Origin: Roseospira goensis
GTDB lineage: Bacteria > Pseudomonadota > Alphaproteobacteria > Rhodospirillales > Rhodospirillaceae
NCBI RefSeq assembly: GCF_014197795.1
Contig: NZ_JACIGI010000003.1
Location: 1 to 64,000 of the forward strand
DNA length: 64,000 bases
Direction: 5' to 3'
Shown here: positions 19,498 through 27,865 of the stretch, piece after piece
Position numbering within the stretch: position 1 is the stretch's first letter
Layout: each line of letters opens with the position of its first letter
Program-made: the position numbers and the translations under genes
The notes under the pieces: generated by a model
Told to the model about the DNA's origin: nothing
Database searches by the model: none
Seen by the model: only the letters and a program-made list of their open reading frames with translations

Positions 19498-20376
19498 ATG
19501 TCCCGCATCGCCTACGTGAACGGCCGCTACGTGCCCCATGCCACCGCCGGGGTGCACGTCGAGGACCGGGGCCTCCAGTTCTCGGACGGCGTCTACGAGG
19601 TCATCGCCATTGCCGGCGGCCGGCCCATCGACATGACCGGCCACATGGAGCGGCTGGCCCGGTCGCTGCGCGAACTGCGCATCGCCATGCCGATGCCGGC
19701 GCGGCCGCTGCGGATGGTGATGCGCGAGGTGGTGCGGCGCAACCGGGTGCGCAACGGCATCGTCTACCTCCAGGTCAACCGCGGCGTCTACCGGCGCGAC
19801 CACCCGTTCCCGCCGGCGGCCGTGCCGCCGTCGCTGGTGGTCACGGCGCGATCCGGGCTGGGTCCGTCGGCGGCGGTGACGGAGGAGGGGGTTCGGGTCG
19901 TCACGGTCCCGGACCAACGCTGGGCCCGCCGCGACATCAAGTCCGTCGCGCTGTTGCCCAACGTGCTGGCCAAGCAGGCGGCCCGCGAGGCCGGGGCCTA
20001 CGAGGCGTGGCAGGTGGATGCGGACGGCGCCGTGACCGAGGGCACCTCCACCAACGCCTGGATCGTGACGCGGGACGGAACCCTGGTGACACGGCCGCTG
20101 GGCGACGACATCCTGGCCGGCATCACGCGCCACACGCTGATCGCGCTCGCCCGCGCCGACGGCATCCCGGTGGAGCAGCGCGCGTTCACCGTGGACGAGG
20201 CCAAGGCGGCGCGCGAGGCGTTCACCTCCAGCACGACCCTGCTGGCGCTGCCCGTGGTGCGCATCGACGACGCGGTCGTCGCCAACGGCGCGCCGGGCAG
20301 CATCACGCGGCGCCTGCGGGAGCTGTATCACATCCATATGGCCGGCGCCGGCGGCGAGGACTGGGTGGGCGCATGA
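19498..20376 (+). CDS. dat: D-amino-acid transaminase
   Basis: A 292-residue fold-type IV PLP transaminase, most likely D-alanine transaminase, which makes D-glutamate and D-alanine for the cell wall. It has AYVNGRYVPHATAGVHVEDR, LQFSDGVYEVIAI, the PLP lysine in RRDIKSVALLPNVLAKQAA, and the carboxylate/phosphate-binding region VTEGTSTNAWIV. A GGAGG precedes ATG 19498. It overlaps the following HAD gene by four bases. Branched-chain aminotransferase and aminodeoxychorismate lyase share the fold, but GLQFSDGVYE and length favour Dat. Confidence 0.88.
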   Translation: MSRIAYVNGRYVPHATAGVHVEDRGLQFSDGVYEVIAIAGGRPIDMTGHMERLARSLRELRIAMPMPARPLRMVMREVVRRNRVRNGIVYLQVNRGVYRRDHPFPPAAVPPSLVVTARSGLGPSAAVTEEGVRVVTVPDQRWARRDIKSVALLPNVLAKQAAREAGAYEAWQVDADGAVTEGTSTNAWIVTRDGTLVTRPLGDDILAGITRHTLIALARADGIPVEQRAFTVDEAKAAREAFTSSTTLLALPVVRIDDAVVANGAPGSITRRLRELYHIHMAGAGGEDWVGA

Positions 20377-21119
20377 CCGGAGCGGCCTCCTTTTTGACGC
20401 CACCGCACCAGACCGCCGCGCCCCCGGAGGCGGTCGCGACCGGGACGCTGCCGGTGCCGCGCGTCCTCCTGTTCGACTGGGACAACACGCTGGTCGATAC
20501 CTGGCCGTGCATCCATCGGGTGGTCAACATCCTTATGGAGCACATGGGCCACCCGCCCTGGACCTTCGACGAGACCCGGCGCCGCATCGGCCGCTCGATG
20601 CGCGATACCTTTCCGGAGATGTTCGGCGACCGCTGGACGGAAGCACGGGACGTCTTCCTGGATGCCTTCCGGGCGGTGCATCTGGAGATGCTGGTCGTGC
20701 TCGACGGCATGGAGCCGATGCTGGAGGGCCTGGCCGCACGCGGCGTGCCGATGGGGCTGGTGAGCAACAAGACCGGCGCCCTGTTGCGGCGCGAGGTCAC
20801 GGCCCTGGGGTGGGAGCGGTACTTTTTCGCCCAGGTCGGGGCCGGCGACGCCGCCCGCGACAAGCCGGCTCGCGAGGCGGTCGACCTGGCGTTGGCAACC
20901 GCGCCGGGCGGGGCCGTGACGGCGGACCCGGCGGTGTGGTTCGTGGGCGACAGCCCGACCGACATGACCTGTGCCCATGCCTGTGGCCTTACCCCGGTGC
21001 TGTTGCGGTCCTGGGCGCCGGAGCCGGGCGAATTCGACCCCCATCCGCCCCTTGTGCATCTTTCGGACGGCGCCCACCTCTTGAGGACCGTCGAGGCGAT
21101 CGGGCAAAGGTGCCCCTGA
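20373..21119 (+). CDS. HAD-superfamily phosphatase (Gph-like)
   Basis: A 248-residue haloacid-dehalogenase-type hydrolase of the phosphoglycolate phosphatase-like subfamily. Motif I is LLFDWDNTLVDTWP with the nucleophile Asp, motif II is MGLVSNKTG, and motif III/IV lies around RDKPAREAV and FVGDSPTDMTCAHACG. The first 30 residues are Pro/Ala-rich and unconserved. The ATG overlaps the stop of dat, so the two are coupled. The physiological substrate cannot be read from the sequence. Confidence 0.85.
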   Translation: MTGAASFLTPPHQTAAPPEAVATGTLPVPRVLLFDWDNTLVDTWPCIHRVVNILMEHMGHPPWTFDETRRRIGRSMRDTFPEMFGDRWTEARDVFLDAFRAVHLEMLVVLDGMEPMLEGLAARGVPMGLVSNKTGALLRREVTALGWERYFFAQVGAGDAARDKPAREAVDLALATAPGGAVTADPAVWFVGDSPTDMTCAHACGLTPVLLRSWAPEPGEFDPHPPLVHLSDGAHLLRTVEAIGQRCP

Positions 21120-21264
21120 CAGTCCCTCGGACGCGTCGGGATCGGGGGTGGTGGTCTGAGGCTCGGCGGCGTCTCACGACAAATGGAACGCGATACGCTG
21201 GCTGCGAAACCCTAGAGCTTGAACAAGAACGTCAAGAGCAAAAACAGAAAAAAGGAGGCACAAT

Positions 21265-21519
21265 ATGCCCCAGGAAAAATCCCAAAATGTACAGGATGTG
21301 TTCCTAAATCACATCCGCAAGCAAAAGACGCCAGTGACCGTGTTCCTTGTCAATGGCGTCAAACTCCAAGGCATCGTGACTTGGTTCGATAACTTTTCGC
21401 TGCTTCTGCGGCGCGATGGGCACACTCAGCTTGTCTACAAGCATGCTGTCTCCACGATCATGCCCAGCACGCAGATTCAGCTCTTCGAACAGAAGGCCGA
21501 GGAAGGGGCCGAAGCCTGA
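21265..21519 (+). CDS. hfq: RNA chaperone Hfq
   Basis: An 84-residue Sm-like RNA chaperone that pairs small RNAs with mRNAs. The Sm1 motif is [20 protein letters not shown] with [10 protein letters not shown], and the Sm2 motif is [15 protein letters not shown] very strong AAGGAGG ribosome site lies seven bases before the ATG. The gene and its 145-base upstream region are visibly less GC-rich than the neighbours, with A-rich runs just before the start. hflX follows three bases after the stop, as in most proteobacteria. Confidence 0.97.
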   Translation: MPQEKSQNVQDVFLNHIRKQKTPVTVFLVNGVKLQGIVTWFDNFSLLLRRDGHTQLVYKHAVSTIMPSTQIQLFEQKAEEGAEA

Positions 21520-21522
21520 TCC

Positions 21523-22923
21523 GTGGTCACATCCGGGTTTGAAGACGGGGTCAAGGACCAGGGGCGAGCGCCCCCGACCCGCGCTCTGGTGGTGCATCCC
21601 GACCTGCGCGGGGCGGCCGGGGCCGGGCGCACGCGCGATCCCGCCACCCGGCTCGACGAGGCGGTGGGCCTGGCGCGCGCCATCCATCTCGACGTCGTCG
21701 CCGCTGAGATCGTCCCAGTCTCCAAACCGCGTCCGGGCACCCTGCTGGGGGGCGGCGCGGTCGAACGCCTGGGCACCCTCATCGCGGACGACGAGGTCGG
21801 CGTCGCCATCGTCGACAACCACCTGTCCCCGGTGCAGCAACGCAACCTGGAGCGGGCGTGGTCGTGCAAGGTCATCGACCGCACCGGGCTGATCCTGGAG
21901 ATCTTCGGTGAGCGGGCCCGCACCCGCGAGGGCCAGCTTCAGGTCGAACTGGCCCATCTGTCCTACCAGCGCAGCCGGCTGGTGCGGAGCTGGACCCACC
22001 TGGAGCGCCAGCGGGGCGGCCTGGGGTTCATCGGCGGCCCGGGCGAAACCCAGATCGAGATTGACCGCCGCCTGATCGGCGAGCGCATCGCCCACCTGCG
22101 CAAACAGCTCGACGCCGTGACCCGCACCCGGGAGCTGCACCGGGCCGCGCGCCGTCGCGTGCCGTATCCGATTGTCGCGCTGGTCGGGTATACGAACGCC
22201 GGTAAGTCGACGCTGTTCAACCAGGCCACGGCCGCCGACGTGCTGTCCCAGGACATGCTGTTCGCGACTCTGGATCCGACCATGCGCGGTCTGACGCTGC
22301 CGTCGGGCCGCACCGTGATCCTGTCCGATACCGTGGGCTTCGTCTCCGACCTGCCGCACGAGCTGGTTGCCGCCTTCCGGGCCACCCTGGAGGAGGTGAT
22401 GGAAGCCGACGTCATCGTGCATGTGCGCGATGTCTCGTCGCCCGACGCCGAGGCCCAGAAGCAGGACGTCGAGCAGGTGCTGCGCGAGCTGGGCGTGGGC
22501 GAGAAGGTGGACGCCGGCCTGATCGAGGCGCTCAACAAGACCGACCGGCTCGATGCCGAGGCCCGCGCGCGCGTGGCGGCGGCGGTTCGGGACCGCACCC
22601 GCCAGGTGCCGTTGTCGGCGGTCACGGGCGACGGGCTGGACGACCTGCTGCGGGCCATCGACCGCACCCTGTCGGCGGGCCGGGTCGCCCTTGACCTGGA
22701 CCTGGATGCCGCCGATGGCGCCACGCTGGCGTGGATCTACCGGCGCGGCGAGGTCCTGGACCGGCACGACGCCGATGCGACCGTTCATGTCCGTGTCCGC
22801 CTGGACCCGCCCGACGCCGAGCGTCTGCATCGCCGGCTCAAGCCTGGCGGGGAGCTCTCCGAGGACGACACGCTCACCGGTGCGGCGCCGGTGGCCGGGG
22901 CGACCGCGCACGGCCCGTCCTGA
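21523..22923 (+). CDS. hflX: Ribosome-associated GTPase HflX
   Basis: A 466-residue GTPase that splits and rescues stalled ribosomes. The N-terminal HflX domain includes KPRPGTLLGGGAVERLG and VIDRTGLILEIFGERARTRE; the linker has GPGETQIEIDRRLI. The G domain has GYTNAGKS, the switch region LSDTVGFVSDLPHELVAAFR, and NKTD. I chose GTG 21523, three bases after hfq, which gives a short unconserved lead before the domain. A translationally coupled hfq-hflX operon is likely. Confidence 0.94.
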   Translation: MVTSGFEDGVKDQGRAPPTRALVVHPDLRGAAGAGRTRDPATRLDEAVGLARAIHLDVVAAEIVPVSKPRPGTLLGGGAVERLGTLIADDEVGVAIVDNHLSPVQQRNLERAWSCKVIDRTGLILEIFGERARTREGQLQVELAHLSYQRSRLVRSWTHLERQRGGLGFIGGPGETQIEIDRRLIGERIAHLRKQLDAVTRTRELHRAARRRVPYPIVALVGYTNAGKSTLFNQATAADVLSQDMLFATLDPTMRGLTLPSGRTVILSDTVGFVSDLPHELVAAFRATLEEVMEADVIVHVRDVSSPDAEAQKQDVEQVLRELGVGEKVDAGLIEALNKTDRLDAEARARVAAAVRDRTRQVPLSAVTGDGLDDLLRAIDRTLSAGRVALDLDLDAADGATLAWIYRRGEVLDRHDADATVHVRVRLDPPDAERLHRRLKPGGELSEDDTLTGAAPVAGATAHGPS

Positions 22924-22938
22924 TCGTCGCCCATCCCG

Positions 22939-22968
22939 TTGCAGGGCCGGCCTGTCTACTAGTAGACT
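22939..22968 (+). promoter_or_regulatory. Candidate promoter with 14-bp palindrome
   Basis: TTGCAG at 22939-22944 and TAGACT at 22963-22968 are spaced by 18 bases. They are joined by a perfect 14-base palindrome, GTCTACTAGTAGAC, at 22954-22967. The palindrome overlaps the proposed -10 box, as repressor operators often do. It lies 31 bases before the next small gene. The palindrome is seen directly; the promoter and operator roles are inference. Confidence 0.4.
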
Positions 22969-22998
22969 GGTCGCCCCGAAGCTGGGGGAGGGCAGGTC

Positions 22999-23268
22999 AT
23001 GGCCACACGGGAGTCGCAGCGGCGCTGGCGCGGCAAGAACCATCTGGTCAAACGCCAGCTCAACGTGATGGCCCGCGGTCTGATCCACGGCTATCTGGAG
23101 GAGATCGCGGCAGCCCACGACCTGCGCGGCAAGGGCGAGGCGGTGGCCTTCTCTGCCTTCGCGCTGCGCGTGCTGATGCAGCAGGCCGACTACGATCCGG
23201 CGGCGGCCGACCGGCTCGCCGCTCTGCGCGAGAGCTACCACCGCGACCGCGACCTGTACCAGGGGTGA
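22999..23268 (+). CDS. Small basic protein, possibly ribbon-helix-helix
   Basis: I do not recognise this 89-residue protein with confidence. The N-terminal half is basic (RESQRRWRGKNHLVKRQLNV). Two amphipathic helices follow, LIHGYLEEIAAAHDL and GEAVAFSAFALRVLMQQA. The order strand (RQLNVMA)-helix-helix is reminiscent of ribbon-helix-helix DNA-binding proteins. The gene is preceded by GGGGGAGGG and by a 14-base palindrome overlapping a candidate promoter, which would suit autoregulation. It ends 48 bases before the inositol-phosphatase-like gene. Confidence 0.65.
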   Translation: MATRESQRRWRGKNHLVKRQLNVMARGLIHGYLEEIAAAHDLRGKGEAVAFSAFALRVLMQQADYDPAAADRLAALRESYHRDRDLYQG

Positions 23269-23316
23269 CCGCTCGCCCCCTTGCCGTGCTGCCTCCGGTC
23301 CCTTAAACGAACGCCC

Positions 23317-24117
23317 ATGGCCCTGTCGATCCCCATCACCGCCGTCACCGAGGTTCTGCACGAGGTGGCGGAGGCGGAGGTCTTGTCCCGGTTCCGCAAC
23401 CTGTCGCGCGCGGACATCCGGAGCAAGTCCTCGTCCCAGGACCTCGTGACCCTGGCGGACATCGAGGCCGAGCGGGTCCTGACCCGCCGCCTGCCGGACC
23501 TGTTGCCCGGGTCGTCGGTGGTGGGGGAGGAGGCCGCGTACGCGGATCCCGGCGTGCTGGACCGCTTGACCGCGCCCGGTCCGGTCTGGATCGTCGATCC
23601 GGTCGACGGCACCGGCAACTTCAGCAAGGGCATCGCGCGCTTCGGCATGATCGTGGCCCTGGCCTACCGCGGCGAGACCGTGGCCGGCTGGATCCTCGAC
23701 CCGATCGACGGCCGCATCGCCGTGGCCGAGCGCGGCGCCGGTGCCACCCTCGACGGCCGCCGGGTGGCCATCAAGACCGACGTCGGGCGGCTGGGGACCC
23801 TTGAGGGGTGCGCCTTCGGGCCGCGCAGCAAGGTGCTGAAGGGGCGCGTGCGACGCTTCCATCATCTCGGCAGCGCGGCCCAGGTCTATCTCGGACTGCT
23901 TCAGAACCGGTTGCAGTTCGGCGTGTTCTCGCGGCTCATGCCCTGGGACCATGCCGCCGGCATCCTGCTGCACGCCGAGGCCGGCGGTCAGGTCGGTCTG
24001 CTCGACGGCACCCCCTACCGTCCGGCCCTGCGGCGCGGCGACCTGCTGCTGGCGCCCAACGCGGCGCTGTGGGACGAGATGCGCAGCCTCCTGCGCGCCG
24101 TGACGGTCTCCGGCTGA
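23317..24117 (+). CDS. Inositol monophosphatase family protein
   Basis: A 266-residue Mg-dependent phosphatase of the IMPase/CysQ superfamily. The metal and catalytic motifs are present: DLVTLADIEAE, GEEAAY, WIVDPVDGTGNFSKG and MPWDHAAGILLHAEAGG. Substrates in the family include inositol phosphate, PAP and histidinol phosphate, and the sequence does not decide between them. I start at ATG 23317; an in-frame TTG 12 codons earlier lacks a ribosome site. It converges on the enoyl-CoA hydratase gene. Confidence 0.88.
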   Translation: MALSIPITAVTEVLHEVAEAEVLSRFRNLSRADIRSKSSSQDLVTLADIEAERVLTRRLPDLLPGSSVVGEEAAYADPGVLDRLTAPGPVWIVDPVDGTGNFSKGIARFGMIVALAYRGETVAGWILDPIDGRIAVAERGAGATLDGRRVAIKTDVGRLGTLEGCAFGPRSKVLKGRVRRFHHLGSAAQVYLGLLQNRLQFGVFSRLMPWDHAAGILLHAEAGGQVGLLDGTPYRPALRRGDLLLAPNAALWDEMRSLLRAVTVSG

Positions 24118-24145
24118 GGCGACGGCAAGCCCGCGATCGGCTGAT

Positions 24146-24967
24146 TCAACGGCCGCCATAGGTGGGCGGTCGCTTCTCCAGGAAGGCGGCGACCGCTTCC
24201 GCGTGATCCGCGCTGGTGTGGCACATGCCCTGGACGGCTGCGCAATGGGCCAGGAAGTCGGGCAGGGCAGTGCGCTGCGCCATCTTCATCAGACGCTTGG
24301 TGTGACGCACCGTCAGCGGCGGCTTGGCGGCGATCTCGGCCGCCATCGCCGCGGCCGTGGCGACCAGATCGGCGTCCGGCACGACCCGCGAGACCAGACC
24401 CAGCGCCAGGGCCTCGTCGGCCTTCACCAGGCGCCCGGTGAAGGTCATGTCGGCGGCGGCGGCGGGCCCGATCAGGCGTTGCAGGAACCAGGCGCCGCCG
24501 TCCCCCGGGATGATGCCCAGGTTCACGAAGGTCTCGCCGAATACAGCCGACTGCCCGGCGATGCGGAGGTCGCACATGCAGGCCAGATCGCAGCCGGCGC
24601 CGATGGCCGGCCCGTTGACGGCGGCGATCGCCGGCACCTCCAGCCCGTCCAGGGCCAGGGGCAGCCGCTGGATGCCGTGCCGGTACTGCCGCGCCACCTG
24701 CTCGACCGGTCCGCCGAACGGCGGGGCGCCGTCGCGCATGTCCTTGACGTTGCCGCCCGACGAGAAGGCCGTGCCGGCGCCGGTGACGACCAACACCGAG
24801 ACATCGGCCCCGGCGTTGATCCAGTCCACCACCGCCACGATATCGTCGACCAGCGCGCTGCCGGTCAGGGCGTTGCGCACGTCATCGCGGTTCAGGGTCA
24901 GGGTGGCGACGCGGCCGTCAACGGACAGCAGGGCGTCGGTCAGGGCCGGCACGGCGGGATCGGTCAT
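24146..24967 (-). CDS. Enoyl-CoA hydratase/isomerase family protein
   Basis: A 273-residue crotonase-fold enzyme, probably an enoyl-CoA hydratase in fatty-acid or related acyl-CoA breakdown. It shows VATLTLNRDDVRNALTGSAL, the oxyanion-hole segment FSSGGNVKDMRDG, PAIAAVNGPAIGAGCDLACM, and a glutamate-containing GETFVNLGIIPGDGGAWF. The ending EAVAAFLEKRPPTYGGR is typical. The ATG at 24967 directly precedes the conserved domain. A second paralogue lies about 2 kb away. Confidence 0.88.
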   Translation of the reverse strand: MTDPAVPALTDALLSVDGRVATLTLNRDDVRNALTGSALVDDIVAVVDWINAGADVSVLVVTGAGTAFSSGGNVKDMRDGAPPFGGPVEQVARQYRHGIQRLPLALDGLEVPAIAAVNGPAIGAGCDLACMCDLRIAGQSAVFGETFVNLGIIPGDGGAWFLQRLIGPAAAADMTFTGRLVKADEALALGLVSRVVPDADLVATAAAMAAEIAAKPPLTVRHTKRLMKMAQRTALPDFLAHCAAVQGMCHTSADHAEAVAAFLEKRPPTYGGR

Positions 24968-25051
24968 CGCGGATGGTCTCCCGGATCGCGGTGTGCAAGG
25001 ATCGGCGGCATCGTAACACACCCCCAGGATGCCGGGAGGGCGCGGCGCGTC

Positions 25052-25417
25052 ATGTTCGGACTGTTCGGCCTGTTCGGGAAGGCACGCGAGATCCAGGCGC
25101 TCGACGATGCGGTGCGGGCCGAGGGTCTGCACCCCCGGTTGGTGCCGGATGCGGTGAAGATGACGGTGGTGCGGCTGGTCCGCGCCGAGGGGCTGTCGGA
25201 CACGGCGCCGGCCGCGCCGCTGCTGGCCCACTGCATGCTGGGACCGGAGGACCACGCCGCCGCCACCGACGCGGCTCGGGCCGCGGGCGCGGCGGAGCGG
25301 CTGGCGGCAGCGATCGAGGCGGGCGACAGCCTGGACGCCCGCCTGGTGCTGCTGACCATGGAGGCCGGCGTCATCCATCCCGATGTGGTCACTGCGTACG
25401 GGCTGGAGCGGGCGTAA
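25052..25417 (+). CDS. Hypothetical protein
   Basis: A 121-residue protein I cannot assign. It begins MFGLFGLFGKAREIQALDDA and is rich in Ala, Glu and Leu helices, with no signal peptide or cysteine motif; it has single cysteine and histidine residues around HCMLGPEDH. The segment AVRAEGLHPRLVPDAVKMTV suggests a small helical-bundle fold. The gene is preceded by GGGAGGG about 12 bases before the ATG. It is divergent from the enoyl-CoA hydratase and converges on the CHAP lipoprotein gene. Confidence 0.65.
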   Translation: MFGLFGLFGKAREIQALDDAVRAEGLHPRLVPDAVKMTVVRLVRAEGLSDTAPAAPLLAHCMLGPEDHAAATDAARAAGAAERLAAAIEAGDSLDARLVLLTMEAGVIHPDVVTAYGLERA

Positions 25418-25477
25418 CGGAGACACCCGCCCGCCAGCGCCGACAGACCACGGGGGGCCGGCATCCAGGCCGGCGTG

Positions 25478-26176
25478 TCAGAACACCTGCTGCATGGCCG
25501 TGCGGGCGTCCAGCGGGGGTGCGGCGGGCGCGGGGGTGGTGGCAGGAGCGGGGGTGGTGGCAGGAGCGGGCGCTTCCGCGACCCGCACGTCCGGTCCCGT
25601 GTCGTCCGGGTAGATGAACCCGTGCGCCGGGTAGACGCGGCCGAAGGCGCCCACGGCGGGGTGCTTGAACCGGACCCGGCTCCAGTCGTTGTCGGGCGAG
25701 ACGTCGATGGCCGGCATGTGGGTGTACACACGGCCGCGGGTGGCGGCGGTCCAACCCCAGTTGGCATGGCTGACCCGAATCTCTCGCGGCCCGAGGATAC
25801 CGGTAACGACGCCGACGTGTCCGCCGCTGAGCCGGCGGTCCGGCTTCAGGGCCAGCACGGCGTAGGGAGCGGGCCGGCGGCCGCGCGCGTAGCGGCCGGC
25901 GGCCTGGCCCCACCAGGTGTCGGCATCACCCCGGATCCGGACGCCCGAGATCTCGCGGGCATAGGGCACGCACCAGACGAAGGACTCGCCGCCGGTATAG
26001 GCCGGCACCGGAAACAGGCCGTTCGCCGCAACGGGCGCGCCGACGTCGGCCGGCCCGGAACTGCACGCCCCCAGCAGCAGGAGCCCCAGAAGCGCGGCCA
26101 CGGCCCGCCGCGCCGGGGGGCGGGGGAGGGGCGGCGTCCGGCCAACGAGGAAGCGGGATTTCAGCTTTTTTACCAA
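25478..26176 (-). CDS. CHAP-domain lipoprotein (putative amidase)
   Basis: A 232-residue putative envelope lipoprotein with a CHAP amidase domain, a fold that cuts peptidoglycan or glutathionyl amide bonds. The N-terminus has a basic region, a hydrophobic core and the lipobox LLLLGAC. The catalytic cysteine lies in SFVWCVPYAREISG and the histidine in GHVGVVTGILG, with VSHANWG completing the site. The tail is a Pro/Ala/Thr repeat from two exact 18-base units (25530-25565). The start appears to be TTG 26176; no ATG or GTG fits. A palindromic promoter lies just upstream. Confidence 0.8.
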   Translation of the reverse strand: MVKKLKSRFLVGRTPPLPRPPARRAVAALLGLLLLGACSSGPADVGAPVAANGLFPVPAYTGGESFVWCVPYAREISGVRIRGDADTWWGQAAGRYARGRRPAPYAVLALKPDRRLSGGHVGVVTGILGPREIRVSHANWGWTAATRGRVYTHMPAIDVSPDNDWSRVRFKHPAVGAFGRVYPAHGFIYPDDTGPDVRVAEAPAPATTPAPATTPAPAAPPLDARTAMQQVF

Positions 26177-26185
26177 TGCCCTATC

Positions 26186-26237
26186 CCCCTATGCTGACAC
26201 ATAACATCAGCATAGGGGAGGGCGGCGCGACCGTCAA
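26186..26237 (-). promoter_or_regulatory. Strong promoter overlapped by a 12-bp inverted repeat
   Basis: Read on the minus strand, TTGACG (26237-26232), a 17-base spacer and TATGCT (26214-26209) form a near-consensus sigma-70 promoter for the CHAP lipoprotein gene. A perfect inverted repeat with 12-base arms, CCCCTATGCTGA and its complement (26186-26197 and 26207-26218, 9-base loop), covers the -10 box and the presumed start site. This looks like an operator; alternatively it is a stem-loop at the 5-prime end of the mRNA. The boxes and repeat are seen directly; the regulator is unknown. Confidence 0.6.
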
Positions 26238-26302
26238 CCCAAAAATAGTATACTTGTATAAACGCTACCAGGGGAAGTGGGGCGTCATGACCCTGCCGGC
26301 GT

Positions 26303-27127
26303 TCACTGCCCCGTCCAGGTCGGCGCGCGCTTCTCCAGGAAGGCGTCGATGCCCTCTTCGGCATCGCGGGCCAGCATGTTGGTGGTCATCACATCGCTGG
26401 CATAGGCATAGGCGTCGGCCAGCGGCATATCGAGCTGGCGGTAGAACGCCTCCTTGCCGATCGCCAACGTGAGCGGCGACTTGGAGGCGATGGTGCCGGC
26501 CAGCTCGGCCACCTTGGCGTCGAGCGCCGCCACGTCGGGCGCGACCGCGGTCAACAGGCCGGCGGCCAGGGCCTCGTCGGCGCTCAGCGGGCGGCCGGTC
26601 AACAACATCTCCATGGCCTGCTTGGGGCCGACGTTGCGCGACAGCGCCACCATGGGCGTGGAGCAGAACAGGCCGATGTTGACCCCGGGGGTCGCGAACC
26701 GGGCCTCGGGCACCGCCACCGCGAGGTCGCAGGTGGCGACGAGCTGGCAGCCGGCCGCCGTCGCCATGCCGTGCACGCGGGCGATCACGGGCTTGGGCAG
26801 CCGGGTGATCGCCAGCATGAGGTTGGAACACTGTTGGAACAGGGCTTCGTAGAACGAGCGACCCGGGTTGGCGCGGACCTCCTTGAGGTCATGGCCGGCA
26901 CAGAAGGCCGGGCCGTTGGCCGAAATCACCACCACCTTGACCGCGTCGTCCTCGGCGACGGCGTCGAGTGCCGTCTGCAAGGCCGTCATCAGGGACACGG
27001 ACAGGGCGTTGCGGGCTTGCGGCCGGTTCAGCGTCAGCGTGCAGATGCCCTCGGCGTCGTGGCGCAGCAGGATGGGCTCGGGCGCGGTGGGATCGGGGGC
27101 GGCCTCGGCCGCCGGCGCGCTGGTCAT
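26303..27127 (-). CDS. Enoyl-CoA hydratase (ECHDC3-like)
   Basis: A 274-residue crotonase-family enzyme. It contains ICTLTLNRPQARNALSVSLM, FCAGHDLKEVRANPGR, PKPVIARVHGMATAAGCQLV and FATPGVNIGLFCSTPMVALS. The ending EEGIDAFLEKRAPTWTG is standard. The GHDLKE segment and FCSTPMVALSR resemble the ECHDC3-like branch, where the usual catalytic glutamates differ, so the reaction may not be a simple hydration. The 126 bases beyond its stop contain the promoter of the CHAP gene. Confidence 0.87.
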   Translation of the reverse strand: MTSAPAAEAAPDPTAPEPILLRHDAEGICTLTLNRPQARNALSVSLMTALQTALDAVAEDDAVKVVVISANGPAFCAGHDLKEVRANPGRSFYEALFQQCSNLMLAITRLPKPVIARVHGMATAAGCQLVATCDLAVAVPEARFATPGVNIGLFCSTPMVALSRNVGPKQAMEMLLTGRPLSADEALAAGLLTAVAPDVAALDAKVAELAGTIASKSPLTLAIGKEAFYRQLDMPLADAYAYASDVMTTNMLARDAEEGIDAFLEKRAPTWTGQ

Positions 27128-27198
27128 GCGGTCCTCCCTGGGAGACTGTGGCCGGTCGGGTCATGGTGCCCGAACCACAGGCAGGATCAAGCGTCGGG

Positions 27199-27807
27199 TC
27201 ACGGCGCCGCGACGGAGAACGGCACCTCGCGGGTCGCGGCGCCGCCGCCGAGTGCGTCCCGCACGGTGAGCTGGATGACGTAGTCACCGGCCGGCAGCCG
27301 CTCGGTGCCAAGGGACATGGTCATGAACACCGCCGTCGAAGGCACGTGGAACGTGAACGGTACATGGGCGAAGTCGCGCTGCCCGCCAAGAATGGTGCCG
27401 TCGGTGTCGAGGACCAGGAAATCGGCCTTCAGGCCCATGGTGTAAAGGCCGTCGGCGAACTCGTACTCGAGCCCGATCGGCTCGACGTACAGGTGCAGCG
27501 GTTCCCCCGCGGTGTAGGGGCCGTCCGGGCGCGGGGCGTAGGCGCGGAAGCCCTCCGCCGTGGCGGTGGTCGCTTCCACCCGCACGAGATCGAACGGCGC
27601 GGCGCTCCACACCGTCAGCATGGCCTCGCGCAGGGCCTCCACCGCCGCCGCCGGCCGGCCCGCGGTCACGCTGTCCGCCGCCCGGGCGACGGCGGCCCGC
27701 GCTTCGGCGTTGGCGTCCGCCGCCGCTGTGGCCGGCGCGCCGCCCGCCACGGCCACCAGCATCGCCCCGCCCAGGGCCGCCCGTCCTGCCATGCGCACTC
27801 CGTTCAT
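27199..27807 (-). CDS. Periplasmic hypothetical protein
   Basis: A 202-residue exported protein with a Sec signal peptide ending near ATAAADA. The N-terminal mature part is a single helix-rich region (RAAVARAADSVTAGRPAAAV). The C-terminal part is beta-rich, with YTAGEPLHLYVEPIGLEYEF, GLKADFLVLDTDGTILGGQR and LPAGDYVIQLTVRDALG, resembling an immunoglobulin-like fold. I know no functional assignment. The start is either ATG 27807 or the ATG five codons later. It lies 71 bases upstream, in transcription order, of the enoyl-CoA hydratase. Confidence 0.7.
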   Translation of the reverse strand: MNGVRMAGRAALGGAMLVAVAGGAPATAAADANAEARAAVARAADSVTAGRPAAAVEALREAMLTVWSAAPFDLVRVEATTATAEGFRAYAPRPDGPYTAGEPLHLYVEPIGLEYEFADGLYTMGLKADFLVLDTDGTILGGQRDFAHVPFTFHVPSTAVFMTMSLGTERLPAGDYVIQLTVRDALGGGAATREVPFSVAAP

Positions 27808-27865
27808 CCCCCTTGCCCCCCTCTGGTTCGTCCGTCGCCGTGGTCGGCTTGTATGGTCGTGTTCT

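Noticed and set aside
21304-24159. A very long open frame on the minus strand opposite hfq, hflX and the inositol-phosphatase-like gene
   Set aside because: It is the mirror of real high-GC genes, is rich in Arg, Gln, His, Gly and Asp, matches no family, and contradicts four well-supported plus-strand genes.
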